The notes beneath the pieces are model-generated. The model was not told the DNA's origin, did not search any database, and saw nothing but the letters and a program-made list of their open reading frames with translations. Shown piece by piece: positions 16,883 through 26,256 of a stretch of 36,337 nt of DNA (its first letter is position 1; the number at the start of each line of letters is the position of its first letter). The stretch is from Fidelibacterota bacterium (GTDB lineage: Bacteria > Fidelibacterota > Marinisomatia > Marinisomatales > TCS55), in assembly GCA_018674655.1 (NCBI GenBank), contig JABGZQ010000085.1, positions 1 to 36,337 on the forward strand, in the 5' to 3' direction. The translations under genes were made by a program, and so were the position numbers.

Positions 16883-17376
16883 GAAATATAAAATACATTA
16901 GAACTTTACCCCGAGATTTGAGAATCCTGATTGCTGTGTTTGTAATCGTACTTACCCTAGGTGTAACCATCGGATTAATCTATGTTGGGATAAATACAGA
17001 TTATACCTCCTCAGGCACCCAATCATTTTATGCTGGAGATCAAGTTTCTTCCGATTTTGAAATTCCTGAACAATATCCAAAATCTCTTGAAGGATTATTG
17101 TTAACAACCCATACCCATATAATTGCATTTGCCATTATATTTTTAATAATGGGCGGATTGCTATTTTTTACGAATATAATCCATAAAGAATGGAAATTAT
17201 TTTTTATGATTGAACCCTTAATTTCAACTCTTATCACGTTTGGTTCGTTTTTTGCAATCCGATATATTCATCCAAATTTTGTATATTTCACCATGGTATC
17301 GGGTGTATTGATGTATGTGTCTTTTTATGTAATGGCTATAATCATTTTCAGAGAATCTATTCCTCTACAAAACTGA
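16879..17376 (+). CDS. Four-helix membrane protein, candidate redox partner of the FMN protein
   Basis: I do not recognise this 165-residue family. Hydrophobic helices are at about 15-37, 78-98, 107-128 and 134-157, with a roughly 40-residue loop between the first two. Four His stand at or near membrane ends: H78 and H80 at the start of helix 2, H102, and H131 between helices 3 and 4. These could ligate haem b, but that is inference. The ATG overlaps the FMN-protein stop by four bases (ATGA), showing translational coupling. It may pass electrons from the membrane quinone pool to the secreted flavin, or simply anchor it. Confidence 0.6.
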   Translation: MRNIKYIRTLPRDLRILIAVFVIVLTLGVTIGLIYVGINTDYTSSGTQSFYAGDQVSSDFEIPEQYPKSLEGLLLTTHTHIIAFAIIFLIMGGLLFFTNIIHKEWKLFFMIEPLISTLITFGSFFAIRYIHPNFVYFTMVSGVLMYVSFYVMAIIIFRESIPLQN

Positions 17377-17434
17377 ATATAATTTTAATGATACATTTTT
17401 AATTAGTTAAAATTATTCTCAAATGTATAGAAAT

Positions 17435-17466
17435 AAAAAGAGGGCTGAATTTTCAGCCCTCTTTTT
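17435..17466. terminator. Bidirectional intrinsic terminator
   Basis: AAAAAGAGGGCTGAA (17435-17449) and TTCAGCCCTCTTTTT (17452-17466) are perfect inverted arms around a tiny loop, with A-run before and T-run after. It lies between the convergent four-helix protein gene (stop 17376) and the amidohydrolase gene (stop 17489) and can end transcription from both sides. Confidence 0.9.
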
Positions 17467-17488
17467 ATACTTATTTTTATAAGATTTA

Positions 17489-18811
17489 TTATTTTAAAAT
17501 GTCCAATTGCCGATACTTTTCCTGATATTTATGAAACAGCATTTTATGCCGATCTCCCATATCCACTTTTCGGCCTTGGATATAGGCTTGGAGCACATTG
17601 GTTCTTATCTCAAGTGCATCACCATTTGAAATGAATAACGTGGCATCTTTTCCAGATTCCAGGGAACCCACTTGTTTGTCTATACCCAATATTTCTGCTG
17701 CAGATAAGGTGATTGATCGGAGTGCCTCATTTTTGGGTAAGCCATAAGCAGCAGCCATAGCTGCTTGGTTTGGAAGGTTTCGCAATTGATAGGCTGCACC
17801 GGCAGACCCTGCGGTTGCGATACAAAATTGAACACCTGCTTCATGAAGTAAGGCCGGTCCCTTATAGGCTTGGTCATAATCTTCATATCGCCGATTCGGT
17901 AGTGCCGTTACGCTTTCATAAATGACTGGAACTTTATTTTTTCGGAGCAGATTAGTGGTCCGCCATGCATCTTTGCCGCCAACGATAATAATATTAACAT
18001 CCTGTCGTTTGGACCAATGAACAGCAGCTTCAATTTGGCGTACCTCGTTTGCATGGACATAAATAGGCAGCTTTCCCTGAACATAGGGAATCATACTTTC
18101 AAGGCGCAAATCCTCATTATGATAATTTTCAGCCGACCGAGATTTGGTTTGGCGTAACCGTGCATATGCTCGGGATTCTTTCATTATATCATCTAAGGCC
18201 TTTAAGGATTTATTCCGCCGTTCAATTTGGTTTTTTATCGGTACACTCCTGCCAAATCTTCCTCGGGCCCGTGTTCCCATTTGAGGCCAGTTAATGTGCA
18301 ATCCACTTGGATGAGACAATGTGGCATTTTCCCAGGTCCAGCCATCCATCATCATGATGGATGATTGTCCCGAAACCAGACCTGAGGCAGGAACGACATT
18401 GGCAACGAGAACGCCATTGGAACGGGTTGTTGGGATAATTTCAGAATCAGGATTATAGGCCACATTAGCTCGTACATTAGGGTTAAAATTTCCCCGTTCC
18501 GAATGGTCATTTGTTACATCTACTGCATTGATTTCCACCAATCCAATCCCAGATACAGCTGCAATAAACCCGGGGTACACATGCTTTCCTTCCAGGTCAA
18601 TAACCTCAGTACCAACCTGTGGGGCGATAAATTCACCCACATGGGTTATCTTGCCATTGTCAAATAGAATTGATCCTTGAATCACCCCGTTTGAAATGGT
18701 ATGGATCACCCCATTCTTTAACAAAATTGGGTGCGATTGAGGTGGGCCGGGAATTTGATCATTGGCGGAAATAAAGGTAGAAATAATAATCATGAATAAT
18801 GTCTTTTTCAT
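17489..18811 (-). CDS. Secreted amidohydrolase-family protein with degenerate metal site
   Basis: The 440-residue protein has a signal-like N-terminus (MKKTLFMIIISTFISA) and the amidohydrolase (imidazolonepropionase-like) scaffold: a beta-sandwich start (ILLKNGVIHTI), DLEGKHVYPGFI, and a C-terminal LESGKDATLFI. Where active members have GxIDxHxH, this has GFIAAVSGIG (81-90), so both metal-binding His are missing. YVHANE is retained, and the usual late Asp region reads IATAGSAGA. It is probably inactive as a hydrolase or has another role. It starts directly after the larger three-domain relative and is likely its partner. Confidence 0.8.
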   Translation of the reverse strand: MKKTLFMIIISTFISANDQIPGPPQSHPILLKNGVIHTISNGVIQGSILFDNGKITHVGEFIAPQVGTEVIDLEGKHVYPGFIAAVSGIGLVEINAVDVTNDHSERGNFNPNVRANVAYNPDSEIIPTTRSNGVLVANVVPASGLVSGQSSIMMMDGWTWENATLSHPSGLHINWPQMGTRARGRFGRSVPIKNQIERRNKSLKALDDIMKESRAYARLRQTKSRSAENYHNEDLRLESMIPYVQGKLPIYVHANEVRQIEAAVHWSKRQDVNIIIVGGKDAWRTTNLLRKNKVPVIYESVTALPNRRYEDYDQAYKGPALLHEAGVQFCIATAGSAGAAYQLRNLPNQAAMAAAYGLPKNEALRSITLSAAEILGIDKQVGSLESGKDATLFISNGDALEIRTNVLQAYIQGRKVDMGDRHKMLFHKYQEKYRQLDILK

Positions 18812-21798
18812 TATTTGCCTCCTTCCATTGTATAAGCTTCCAGAGCATCGCAGGATTCAAACCGATTTCCGCGCCGCCCTTCAGGTTTCATGGGTTTGTC
18901 CCCATGGTCCGGTGAGCTCAGAATTTTTTGAATCAGGTCATTTCTCAGTTTAGCATCTCGCTGCCGGAAATATTGATCTTGTTCTAATGAAAAATATTGT
19001 TTTCCTTCGATCCAAGTTTGTTCGCAAATAGTATATGATGAGAGTGGATGGCCGGACCAAATGGTAAAATCCGCATCTTTCCCAACTTCCAGTGATCCAA
19101 CATATCGGTCGATTTTCAATTGTTTTGCCGGATTGATGGTCACCATTTTTAAGGCTTCTGCTTCATCTAAGCCGCCATACTTTACTGCTTTGGCAGCCTC
19201 CAAATTCATTCTCCGAGCCAATTCATCGCTATCAGAATTAAAGGATACTGTTACGCCGGCGTTTGTCATAAGCGTTCCATTATAGGGAATCGCATCCACC
19301 ACTTCATATTTATAAGCCCACCAATCAGAAAAGGTGGATGCACCGGCACCATGTTCTGCCAACCGTTCAGCCACTTTATAGCCTTCAAGCACGTGCTGAA
19401 ATGTGGCCATGGTAAACCCATAATCTTCTGCAATACGCGTAAGCATGAGGATTTCATCCTGACGATATGAATGAGAATGGACCAGACGTTTTCCTTCCAT
19501 AATTTCTACCATAGCGTCTAATTCCAAATCACGACGCGGTGGGATGGCTGATCGTTTTAGTTTTACGTCCTTATTATAGATATCCCAGGATTTTTTATAA
19601 TCCCTTGCAGCCATAAAAGCATCTCGAATGACTTGTTCTACACCCATTCTCGTTTCAGGATATCGGCCGTAAGAACGGACCCTTTTTACATTTTCACCCA
19701 AAGCAAATTTGATGCCTTGAGGGGCAGGTTTAAATATGAGATCATCTGAAAAACTCCCCCAACGCAGTTTCATAACTACATTTTGGCCACCAATGGGATT
19801 GGCAGATCCATGGAGTAAATTGATGGTGGTTAATCCACCGGCGAGAGCCCGATACATGGCCACATCGTTGGGCTCAATCACATCCCGCATTCGAACTTCT
19901 GCCGTCACGTTTTGAAATCCTTCATTGATGGATTCTCCTGCCATATGACTATGGGCATCAATGAGTCCAGGTGTCACATGTTTGCCTGTCCCATCAATGA
20001 TTAACGCATTCCCGCGGGGGAGAGAGATGTTTCTATCAATCTTTTTAACTTTACCATCTTGGATTAAAATGTCATATTCCCTCAACACTCCTTTTTCCCC
20101 TGAGGTCCAAATGGTGGCGTCATTTATCAAAATAGTTTTGGGGCTGGGCACATCTTCATCCAGACCATAAGCTCCATCGGGAAAAACCACCTCGAGATCA
20201 CTGGCGATTTCTTTTTTGCCATCATTCTTCTTTTTGACTCTTGTTGAATCCAAGAGAGCAGACCAATTGGCGGTATTTCCATCTGCATAAAAAACCTGGC
20301 CGGATGCCTTTCCTTCTCTAATGGTGCCTGTAAATCGGGTATTGCCTTTATGGAGGATGGTATCCGCATCCACAGAAAATGTAATCCGATCTTGTTCAAT
20401 TTTTACCGTTTTCAATTTGAAAGAGTGTTCATCTATGGAAATTTTCCCACCAAATCCTTTTGGTGATTTATTCAGGTTTAATGCCCACTCATTTCCACTT
20501 TCTTTCAATGTCCATTGACCAGCTACCGATACCAGCGGGTCTGGTTCAACTTCATATTCATTCCCATCAATCCAGACAGCTTTGACTGTAGATTTACCGT
20601 CGAAGTAATTACCATCAGTAATGACAAGGTTCGCGATAAAACCGGGCGCCACCTTCCCCAGACGTCTGGATTGACCAAACGCTTTTGCCGGCGTAGTCGT
20701 TAATGAGGCTAATGCATCCGCTTCATTAAGTCCACGATGAATACTTCTGGCTAGATTATTTCTAAAATCTTTTTTCTTTTCTAAATCGGAACTGGTCAAG
20801 GCGAATTGAAAGCCAGCATCAGAAAGTTTGGCCGCATTATCCGGGGCCATATCCCAATGCTTTAGTTGTTGGGTAGAATATTGAAGTGCATTATGAGGAT
20901 CCACTACTTTGGGTTTGCCCGGGAAGTTCAGAGGAATAATCATAAAAGACGCTGGCATTTCATTCAATCGGCGGTATTCATATCCGTTACCTTTTATCCA
21001 TAAATTGAGTTCAAATTCATCAGCAATATTTTTGGATCGATCAATATAAATTTCATTGCTGGTACGAAAAACAAAAGGCTGTTTATTGTTTTTTTCGGAA
21101 AACAAAGTTTCCAATGATTGATTTGCTTGGATGGGCTCATTTCCATCGGGATATTTATTTAAAATTTCAATGGATTTTCCATACCAACCTGCATCATAAA
21201 ATCCTTGACGAATAAATGCAATGGCACCTAGAAGAGAAGTAGGGTATTCCGGACTGCCCCAACTCCCAGAAGCATATTCTATTATCTGTGCGATTTTTCC
21301 GGATAATACTTTTGGAGTTTCCCCCAACTGTACAAGGCCAGAATTTCCCTGAAAAATACCTCCTTTGGGTGTGATGTGGGCAGTGGTAAAGCCGAGTGAC
21401 CGCAATTCTTTGATATCCTTTTTATCCGGATGAAATAAATCCACTGCATTCAAATAAGCACGCATATTTGAATTCCAATGGGCCCTGAGGGATGTATCCT
21501 TTTTCATAGTGCTTACATCTAACCAGCTCTCGATAAAGCCAGCGTAAATATGTTTACCTTCCAAATCGATTATCGTTGCCTGATCTGGGATTTTTACATT
21601 TTCACCCACAGATTTAATCATTCCGTCCCACATGACAACCATTCCATTCTCGATGGTTTTACCAGGTGCAACATGGATGGCCGCATTGGTTAATGCCCAT
21701 GCCCGGGGTGGATTTCGATGGAGTGCTTTGACTGGTCCAACCTGTGCAGTCAGAATGGACAATATTGACAGGAACAGTATCGTTTTTATTTTCATCAT
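18811..21798 (-). CDS. Large secreted protein with two amidohydrolase domains, one intact
   Basis: The 995-residue protein has a signal peptide (MKIKTILFLSILSILTA) and three parts. Residues 30-420 are a degenerate amidohydrolase domain with GFIESWLDV (87-95) where the His pair should be. Residues 425-520 are a strand-rich linker domain. Residues 550-965 are an amidohydrolase domain with an intact metal site: GLIDAHSHM (H616, H618), K697 in GIKFALGEN, H774/H776, H802 and D856/D858. It ends the fold with VGSLEVGKDADFTIW. A periplasmic hydrolysis of a cyclic amide or peptide is likely; the substrate is unknown. The last base is shared with the start of the smaller amidohydrolase gene. Confidence 0.82.
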   Translation of the reverse strand: MMKIKTILFLSILSILTAQVGPVKALHRNPPRAWALTNAAIHVAPGKTIENGMVVMWDGMIKSVGENVKIPDQATIIDLEGKHIYAGFIESWLDVSTMKKDTSLRAHWNSNMRAYLNAVDLFHPDKKDIKELRSLGFTTAHITPKGGIFQGNSGLVQLGETPKVLSGKIAQIIEYASGSWGSPEYPTSLLGAIAFIRQGFYDAGWYGKSIEILNKYPDGNEPIQANQSLETLFSEKNNKQPFVFRTSNEIYIDRSKNIADEFELNLWIKGNGYEYRRLNEMPASFMIIPLNFPGKPKVVDPHNALQYSTQQLKHWDMAPDNAAKLSDAGFQFALTSSDLEKKKDFRNNLARSIHRGLNEADALASLTTTPAKAFGQSRRLGKVAPGFIANLVITDGNYFDGKSTVKAVWIDGNEYEVEPDPLVSVAGQWTLKESGNEWALNLNKSPKGFGGKISIDEHSFKLKTVKIEQDRITFSVDADTILHKGNTRFTGTIREGKASGQVFYADGNTANWSALLDSTRVKKKNDGKKEIASDLEVVFPDGAYGLDEDVPSPKTILINDATIWTSGEKGVLREYDILIQDGKVKKIDRNISLPRGNALIIDGTGKHVTPGLIDAHSHMAGESINEGFQNVTAEVRMRDVIEPNDVAMYRALAGGLTTINLLHGSANPIGGQNVVMKLRWGSFSDDLIFKPAPQGIKFALGENVKRVRSYGRYPETRMGVEQVIRDAFMAARDYKKSWDIYNKDVKLKRSAIPPRRDLELDAMVEIMEGKRLVHSHSYRQDEILMLTRIAEDYGFTMATFQHVLEGYKVAERLAEHGAGASTFSDWWAYKYEVVDAIPYNGTLMTNAGVTVSFNSDSDELARRMNLEAAKAVKYGGLDEAEALKMVTINPAKQLKIDRYVGSLEVGKDADFTIWSGHPLSSYTICEQTWIEGKQYFSLEQDQYFRQRDAKLRNDLIQKILSSPDHGDKPMKPEGRRGNRFESCDALEAYTMEGGK

Positions 21799-21803
21799 TT
21801 ACC

Positions 21804-22613
21804 TCAAAAGTTTGGGCCACGTAAGTGCGTGGCCGTTATTCTTTTTGTTAAGTATTTATATGCATCATCAACCGTATCACAGATTTGGAACAGGTCCAAA
21901 TCAGATCGAGAGATTACACCTTTATCCGCAAGAAAATCCCAATTTACCACATTATTCCAAAAGTTACTGTCAAATAGAACGATAGGAATTTGTTTACGCA
22001 ATTTATTAGTTTGGATAAGGGTAAGCGTTTCCATGACTTCATCTAAAGTACCGAATCCTCCTGGCCAAACCACCATGGCTTTAGCCAAGTATAAGAACCA
22101 AAATTTTCGCATAAAAAAGTAATGAAAATTCATTTCTAAATCATCAGAGATAAATGGGTTTCCCGATTGTTCAAAGGGGAGAGAAATGGACAATCCCACA
22201 GCCAAACCCTTCGCTTCGGTTGCACCACGATTTGCAGCTTCCATTATACCAGGACCACCACCAGAAGTAACGATAAACCGTTTTTTCTTGTTATGTAATT
22301 TTTTACTCCATTTGGTCATTTTAAATGCGAGCTCGCGTGCTGCCTCATAATATCGGCTCATATCTAAATCGGTTTCTAAAACAGTACGATCATTTTTGGA
22401 CAAATTTTTAGGAGCACTCGCCAATGCTGATTCAGCATCTTCTTGTGATTTTAATCGAGCAGAACCAAAAAACACGATCGTATCTTGAATTTTATTTCGT
22501 TTAAATTTTTGGAGAGGTCCGTAATATTCTGATAATAACCGGATGGACCGTGCATCAGGACTACCTAAAAATTCTTTGTTATAGTAAAAGCGTTTGTCAT
22601 TCTTTTCATTCAT
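21804..22613 (-). CDS. LOG-family nucleotide-binding protein (putative phosphoribohydrolase)
   Basis: The 269-residue protein has the Rossmann-type LOG motifs SGGGPGIME (117-125) and PGGFGTLDE (184-192), which in this family bind and cleave nucleoside 5'-monophosphates (cytokinin-type riboside phosphates or AMP) to free the base. About 40 residues precede the core and the segment before the first motif is long, fitting the larger bacterial type (about 250-370 residues) rather than the 190-residue plant-like type. It is 5 bases upstream of the large amidohydrolase gene and so probably in the same transcript. The physiological substrate is uncertain. Confidence 0.85.
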   Translation of the reverse strand: MNEKNDKRFYYNKEFLGSPDARSIRLLSEYYGPLQKFKRNKIQDTIVFFGSARLKSQEDAESALASAPKNLSKNDRTVLETDLDMSRYYEAARELAFKMTKWSKKLHNKKKRFIVTSGGGPGIMEAANRGATEAKGLAVGLSISLPFEQSGNPFISDDLEMNFHYFFMRKFWFLYLAKAMVVWPGGFGTLDEVMETLTLIQTNKLRKQIPIVLFDSNFWNNVVNWDFLADKGVISRSDLDLFQICDTVDDAYKYLTKRITATHLRGPNF

Positions 22614-22734
22614 TATTTTATTCTTTCTTTTTTCTGTGGCGGGAAATTAAGTCAGCGATAATTTATAAGTAAGAATGAATATTATTAAATTGATGGTTGG
22701 TTGGAGCCAATAACCCACAGTTGTATTTTTACAT

Positions 22735-23070
22735 ATGTTAAAAAGAGAAATATTATTCCTATTGCTGATTTCCGCTTGCGTATTGCCACCGCTAGTGCCT
22801 TTCATTCCGCCACCCACAAAACAATCAACGGATGGCCCTAATTCTCTGTCCGCAGGATTATTAACAGAATACGATATTTGGGAATTTTTGAAGGAGAATC
22901 CCAAAGAAACAGACGTAATAGAAATGTTAGGTGCACCAGATTCTGTATGGACCAGTGAGGATGAACCTCTATATATTATGTATTATTTTCGGTCAGCCAT
23001 GGTAGATTATAATTCAATTGAGCTCAATACAAAATCTCGTCGTGTAACTGGCTATGAATGGGACGAGTAA
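22735..23070 (+). CDS. Small outer-membrane-type lipoprotein, BamE/SmpA-like
   Basis: The 111-residue protein has a lipoprotein signal with lipobox LISAC, lipidated at C15, followed by a Pro-rich linker. The C-terminal part (DVIEMLGAPDSVWTSEDEP, then IMYYFR) looks like the short alpha-beta repeat of BamE/SmpA-type proteins, whose G-x-P-d pattern is recognisable, but this is a weak match. It is encoded 15 bases before osmC. The 121 bases upstream, divergent from the LOG gene, show no clear element beyond being the likely promoter region. Confidence 0.7.
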   Translation: MLKREILFLLLISACVLPPLVPFIPPPTKQSTDGPNSLSAGLLTEYDIWEFLKENPKETDVIEMLGAPDSVWTSEDEPLYIMYYFRSAMVDYNSIELNTKSRRVTGYEWDE

Positions 23071-23085
23071 AGGTGGAAATATAAA

Positions 23086-23529
23086 ATGCCAAAAATCTCA
23101 ACCGTAGAATATTTAGGTGACTTGAGGACTGAAGCGGTTCATCTGGATTCCGGTGAACGCATCATTACAGATGCGCCCAAAGATAACGAAGGAAAAGGGG
23201 AGGCTTTTTCTCCGACGGATTTGGTGGCAACATCCTTGGCCAGTTGTATGATAACAATTATGGGTATCAAAGCGAATCAGTCCGGTATTAATATTGTGGG
23301 GACAAAAGCTGATATTGTGAAAGAAATGGCTGCGGATCCGAGACGCATTCAAACAATTCGTATACATATATATTTTCCTCAAACTTATTCAGAAAAAGAA
23401 AAACAACTATTGGAACGAGCGGGCCTCACATGCCCCGTAATTAATAGTTTGAGCTCAAATGTGAATAAAGATATAAAGTTCCATTATCAAAAGAGTAAAG
23501 ATTCAAATTTGATTAGCCAAAATCCTTAA
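23086..23529 (+). CDS. OsmC-family peroxiredoxin-like protein
   Basis: The 147-residue protein has the OsmC layout, with the two redox Cys in the right contexts: C54 in LVATSLASCMITIMG and C116 in RAGLTCPVINSL. Such proteins reduce organic hydroperoxides with thiol or lipoylated-protein electrons in the cytoplasm. E. coli OsmC-type and YhfA-type members differ in partner; this one is nearer the short YhfA-like class by its start (no N-terminal strand extension), a guess from memory. It is followed after 20 bases by rpe. Confidence 0.88.
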   Translation: MPKISTVEYLGDLRTEAVHLDSGERIITDAPKDNEGKGEAFSPTDLVATSLASCMITIMGIKANQSGINIVGTKADIVKEMAADPRRIQTIRIHIYFPQTYSEKEKQLLERAGLTCPVINSLSSNVNKDIKFHYQKSKDSNLISQNP

Positions 23530-23549
23530 AGTAAGTTTTCACCATTAAA

Positions 23550-24218
23550 ATGTCCTCGGAATTCAAGTTAGCCCCATCTATTTTATCTGCAGATTTTGCG
23601 AATCTACAATCTGCCCTATCTCAATGCGAAGAAGGGGGTGCCCATTGGATTCATGTAGATGTAATGGATAATCAATTTGTTCCGAATTTGACAATTGGTC
23701 CACCAGTGGTAAAATCACTTAGACCCAAAACTAATAAGTTCATCGATGTTCATATGATGGTTATTGAACCAGAAAAGTTGGTCGAGCCCTTTGCACGGGC
23801 GGGCGCAGATTTGATTACTTTCCATATTGAAGCCACGGATAATCCCCAATCAGTGATTGACCTAATCAAATCTACAGGTACCAAAGTGGGTATCTCTATT
23901 AAACCATCAACCCCAATGTCTGATATTGAACCTTTTTATGATCAGGTTGATCTTATTTTGGTCATGAGTGTAGAACCGGGATTTGGCGGGCAAGGGTATA
24001 TCCCAGAATCCACAAAAAGGATTCGAGTCATTAAACAAAAATTAAATGAACAATGTTTGCAGGATCGCGTAATGATTGAAGTCGATGGCGGCATAAAGCT
24101 CTTTAATGCAAAAGAGGTAATAGATGCTGGCGCCGATGTATTGGTAGCCGGTTCTGCCATATTTGGGACAGATGATCCTGTACAAACCATTAACGAATTT
24201 TATCAATTAACAGAATAA
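23550..24218 (+). CDS. rpe: Ribulose-phosphate 3-epimerase
   Basis: The 222-residue TIM-barrel enzyme interconverts ribulose-5-phosphate and xylulose-5-phosphate. Motifs: PSILSADFANL at the start, HVDVMDNQFVPNLTIGP, VHMMV, VMSVEPGFGGQ, and EVDGGI near the C-terminus, including the metal-binding His and the two catalytic Asp. It starts a run of three pentose-phosphate genes (rpe, tkt, rpiB) with short gaps, which together form the non-oxidative branch core. Confidence 0.95.
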   Translation: MSSEFKLAPSILSADFANLQSALSQCEEGGAHWIHVDVMDNQFVPNLTIGPPVVKSLRPKTNKFIDVHMMVIEPEKLVEPFARAGADLITFHIEATDNPQSVIDLIKSTGTKVGISIKPSTPMSDIEPFYDQVDLILVMSVEPGFGGQGYIPESTKRIRVIKQKLNEQCLQDRVMIEVDGGIKLFNAKEVIDAGADVLVAGSAIFGTDDPVQTINEFYQLTE

Positions 24219-24234
24219 ATAGAATAAAACACCA

Positions 24235-26256
24235 ATGAGAACATACCAAGAACTAGATACTTTTTCTGAATGGACATCAGAAGAACGAAACTATTTTTCC
24301 CTCGCGGTTACGAAGGGATTAATCATGGACACAATCCGTAAAGCCAACTCCGGTCACAGTGGCGGACCCATGTCTTCTGCTGATTTCGCCCAGATTTTAT
24401 TTACAGAATATTTAAACTATGATCCGGATGATCCAAATTGGTTTAACCGGGATCGATTTGTTTTATCCGCTGGCCACGAATCTTCTTTATTATATGCATT
24501 GCTTCTGCAAATGGGTTGGTTAACAATGGGAGATATTCAAAAATTTCGTCAATTGCACAGTCGGACGCCCGGCCATCCAGAAGTTGAAATTCCAGGTATA
24601 GAAGCCACTACCGGTCCATTAGGTCAAGGCTTCGGTATGGCGGTGGGAATGGCAACGGCGGAATCCATGTTACGAAATCGCTTAAGTATTCCTTCAGAAG
24701 GTGAACGTGAATTGATTAATCACTTTACCTATGTGATTGCAGGTGATGGTGACTTTCAGGAACCGGTTGCTTTAGGTGCCGGTTCAATGGCGGGACATTG
24801 GGGATTATCGCGTCTCATTGTTTATTATGATTCTAATAACGCTCAAATTTCCGGAACCGTAGATAGAGCAGACTCTACAAACTATGCCCAGGTGTTTGAA
24901 GGATTTGAATGGCATGTTCAGGAAATAGATGGACATGATCATGAGCAAATAAGGGAGGCGATAGAAAAGGCACAAGTGGTGGATCGTCCCAGTTTAATTA
25001 TTGGTTCAACCATAATGGCTCAGGGAACGGCCACAATGGAAGGTGATCATAATACACATGGCGCCCCATTACCTCAGGATGAAATTGATGCAACAAAAGA
25101 AAAACTAGGGCTTCCGAACGAACCATTTTATTTACCTCAGGAAGTCATTGATCATTTTCAATCTCGTTTTTTGGCATTAAAAGAATCGGTTTCCAATTGG
25201 AATTCAGCCAAAGAAACGGCATGTGAAAATGCTGACTTTAAAGCACTCTGGAATGCAACGGTTTTGGATCAATTGGGAGAAATTGAGTATCCAAAGTTTG
25301 AAGCTGGCGAGTCAATCGCAACCCGAAAAGCTTTTGGAACTACCTTGGATAGAATGGCCAAACAAGTACCATCTATCGTAGGTGGATCAGCAGATTTGGA
25401 ACCATCTAACTACACGGGAAACTTTGCAAAAACCTATGGTGATTTTACGCGGGAAAATCGATCCGGCCGGAACCTAGCTTTTGGCGTGCGTGAATTCCCA
25501 ATGGCGGCAGCCATGAATGGCATGGCTCTCCATGGTGGCGTTATTCCATTTGGAGGCACATTTTTGGTTTTTGCCGATTATGAACGTCCGGCCCTTCGAT
25601 TGGGTGCCATCCAGAATTGTTGCGTCATTCACGAACTAACCCATGATTCTTTTTACGTAGGTGAAGATGGACCCACTCATCAACCGGTTGAACATGCCAT
25701 GGCATTACGGACCATTCCTAATTTTAATGTATTTCGTCCCGCCGATGCCAAAGAAACAGCGGCTTGTTTTCGATTAGCCATGGATAAACAATCACCCAGT
25801 GGTTTGTTACTTACTCGCCAAGGTGTGCCTGTTTTACCTCAGACAATGGATGGGGTAGTCGACGGTGTATCTAAAGGGGCCTATGCTGTAGTGGATTGTG
25901 ATAATCCTGAATTGGTTTTTTTGGCCACTGGATCAGAAGTCAGCCTTGCCATAGAAGTAGCCAAAGTGATGTCGGATAAAAAAATTCGGGTAGTGAGTAT
26001 GCCATGCTGGGAAATATTTGAAGAACAATCTGATGATTATAAAAATGTATTGATACCCAAACGTGGTGCCATGAAAATATCCATGGAAGCAGGTATTACA
26101 ATGGGGTGGGATAAATATATTGGCCCCAACGGTTTAGCCATTGGGATCGACCACTATGGTGCTTCAGCACCAGGGAAAGATTTGGCCGAAGAATTTGGCT
26201 TCACTGCGGGCCAAGTTGAATCAAAGATAAGAAATCATTTAGCAAATCTTTTATGA
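24235..26256 (+). CDS. tkt: Transketolase
   Basis: The 673-residue thiamine diphosphate enzyme moves two-carbon units between sugar phosphates. It has full-length domain structure: the TPP-binding half opens KANSGHSGGPMSSADF and holds GDGDFQEP with YYDSNNAQISG downstream (the G-D-G...N motif); the middle domain has GGSADLEPSN and HDSFYVGEDGPTHQPVEH; the C-terminal domain has LLTRQGVPVLP. The stop overlaps the rpiB start by four bases (ATGA), so the two are translationally coupled. Confidence 0.95.
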   Translation: MRTYQELDTFSEWTSEERNYFSLAVTKGLIMDTIRKANSGHSGGPMSSADFAQILFTEYLNYDPDDPNWFNRDRFVLSAGHESSLLYALLLQMGWLTMGDIQKFRQLHSRTPGHPEVEIPGIEATTGPLGQGFGMAVGMATAESMLRNRLSIPSEGERELINHFTYVIAGDGDFQEPVALGAGSMAGHWGLSRLIVYYDSNNAQISGTVDRADSTNYAQVFEGFEWHVQEIDGHDHEQIREAIEKAQVVDRPSLIIGSTIMAQGTATMEGDHNTHGAPLPQDEIDATKEKLGLPNEPFYLPQEVIDHFQSRFLALKESVSNWNSAKETACENADFKALWNATVLDQLGEIEYPKFEAGESIATRKAFGTTLDRMAKQVPSIVGGSADLEPSNYTGNFAKTYGDFTRENRSGRNLAFGVREFPMAAAMNGMALHGGVIPFGGTFLVFADYERPALRLGAIQNCCVIHELTHDSFYVGEDGPTHQPVEHAMALRTIPNFNVFRPADAKETAACFRLAMDKQSPSGLLLTRQGVPVLPQTMDGVVDGVSKGAYAVVDCDNPELVFLATGSEVSLAIEVAKVMSDKKIRVVSMPCWEIFEEQSDDYKNVLIPKRGAMKISMEAGITMGWDKYIGPNGLAIGIDHYGASAPGKDLAEEFGFTAGQVESKIRNHLANLL

